Source: Scybalocola_A sp900557175
GTDB lineage: Bacteria; Bacillota; Clostridia; Lachnospirales; Lachnospiraceae
Assembly (NCBI GenBank): GCA_937890745.1
Contig: CALADH010000024.1
Span: forward strand, 1-40,927
Length of the DNA stretch: 40,927 nt
Reading direction: 5' to 3'
The first letter of the stretch is position 1; each line of letters opens with the position of its first letter. Under the pieces are notes generated by a model. It saw only the letters and a program-made list of their open reading frames with translations, searched no databases and was not told the origin of the DNA. Shown here one piece after another: positions 40,925 to 40,927 of this stretch. A program made the translations under genes and the position numbers.

Positions 40925-40927
40925 TTA

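Overview
The window looks like chromosome of a Gram-positive anaerobe of the class Clostridia, most likely Lachnospiraceae. The reasons are the family mix (a GGGtGRT protein with a NifU-like partner, DUF6076, DUF4867, DUF1846, rubrerythrin, an FprA flavodiiron protein), strong AGGAGG ribosome sites, sigma-A type promoters, and the secG-rnr-smpB-tmRNA gene order. The genus cannot be fixed from the sequence alone. About 37 protein genes or gene remnants, three tRNAs and one tmRNA can be supported.

Layout. 1-14.2 kb, nearly all minus strand: a GGGtGRT/NifU-like pair; a CPBP protease with a left-handed beta-helix nucleotidyltransferase-like protein; rubrerythrin with its own promoter and a dyad operator; a frameshifted alanine/Na+ symporter; and a run of DUF362 ferredoxin protein, a 1455-residue membrane-anchored GLUG-repeat protein, VanZ and a MATE exporter, followed by tRNA-Leu and a DUF6076 protein. 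14.3-17.4 kb, plus strand: two identical tRNA-Glu genes, moaC, ribosomal protein L25 (Ctc type) and a second MATE exporter. 17.5-21.6 kb, minus strand: a small membrane protein, tmRNA, smpB, rnr and secG, which form the trans-translation and RNA quality-control block. 21.8-23.9 kb, plus strand: a DUF1846 protein and a small lipoprotein. 24.0-32.0 kb, minus strand: a redox cluster (Crp/Fnr regulator, an acyl-CoA dehydrogenase-EtfA-rubredoxin triple fusion, FprA), a UbiB/AarF kinase with a phasin-like protein, diacylglycerol kinase, and an AAA ATPase with a broken partner. 32-33.9 kb holds gene debris (the C-terminus of a HicB antitoxin and of a sugar ABC permease) around an AAA_14/DUF4143 ATPase. 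33.9-40.9 kb is carbohydrate-related: glycerol kinase, a DUF4867-ROK-BMP-like operon, and a convergent sugar isomerase/Gfo-Idh-MocA pair.

The most interesting unit is at 24.0-28.0 kb. A single polypeptide carries an acyl-CoA dehydrogenase, the FAD-binding half of EtfA and a rubredoxin. It sits 22 bp upstream of a flavodiiron protein, whose usual electron donor is rubredoxin. The inferred path is acyl-CoA (or another reductant through the FADs) to the rubredoxin domain, to FprA, to O2 or NO. The Crp/Fnr gene just upstream ends in a terminator whose stem contains the dyad TGTAAC-N4-GTTACA. This dyad is centred about 41 bp upstream of the predicted start of the fusion operon, the classic class II activator position, and the promoter has a perfect -10 but no good -35.

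Several genes are broken or decayed: the alanine symporter (one-base frameshift), a RloB-like partner of the AAA ATPase (reduced to about 24 recognisable residues), hicB, an ABC permease, and probably the Gfo/Idh/MocA gene at the right edge. The 30.4-33.9 kb stretch is therefore a likely site of repeated insertion and deletion. All functional calls rest on motif recognition by eye; no database search was run.
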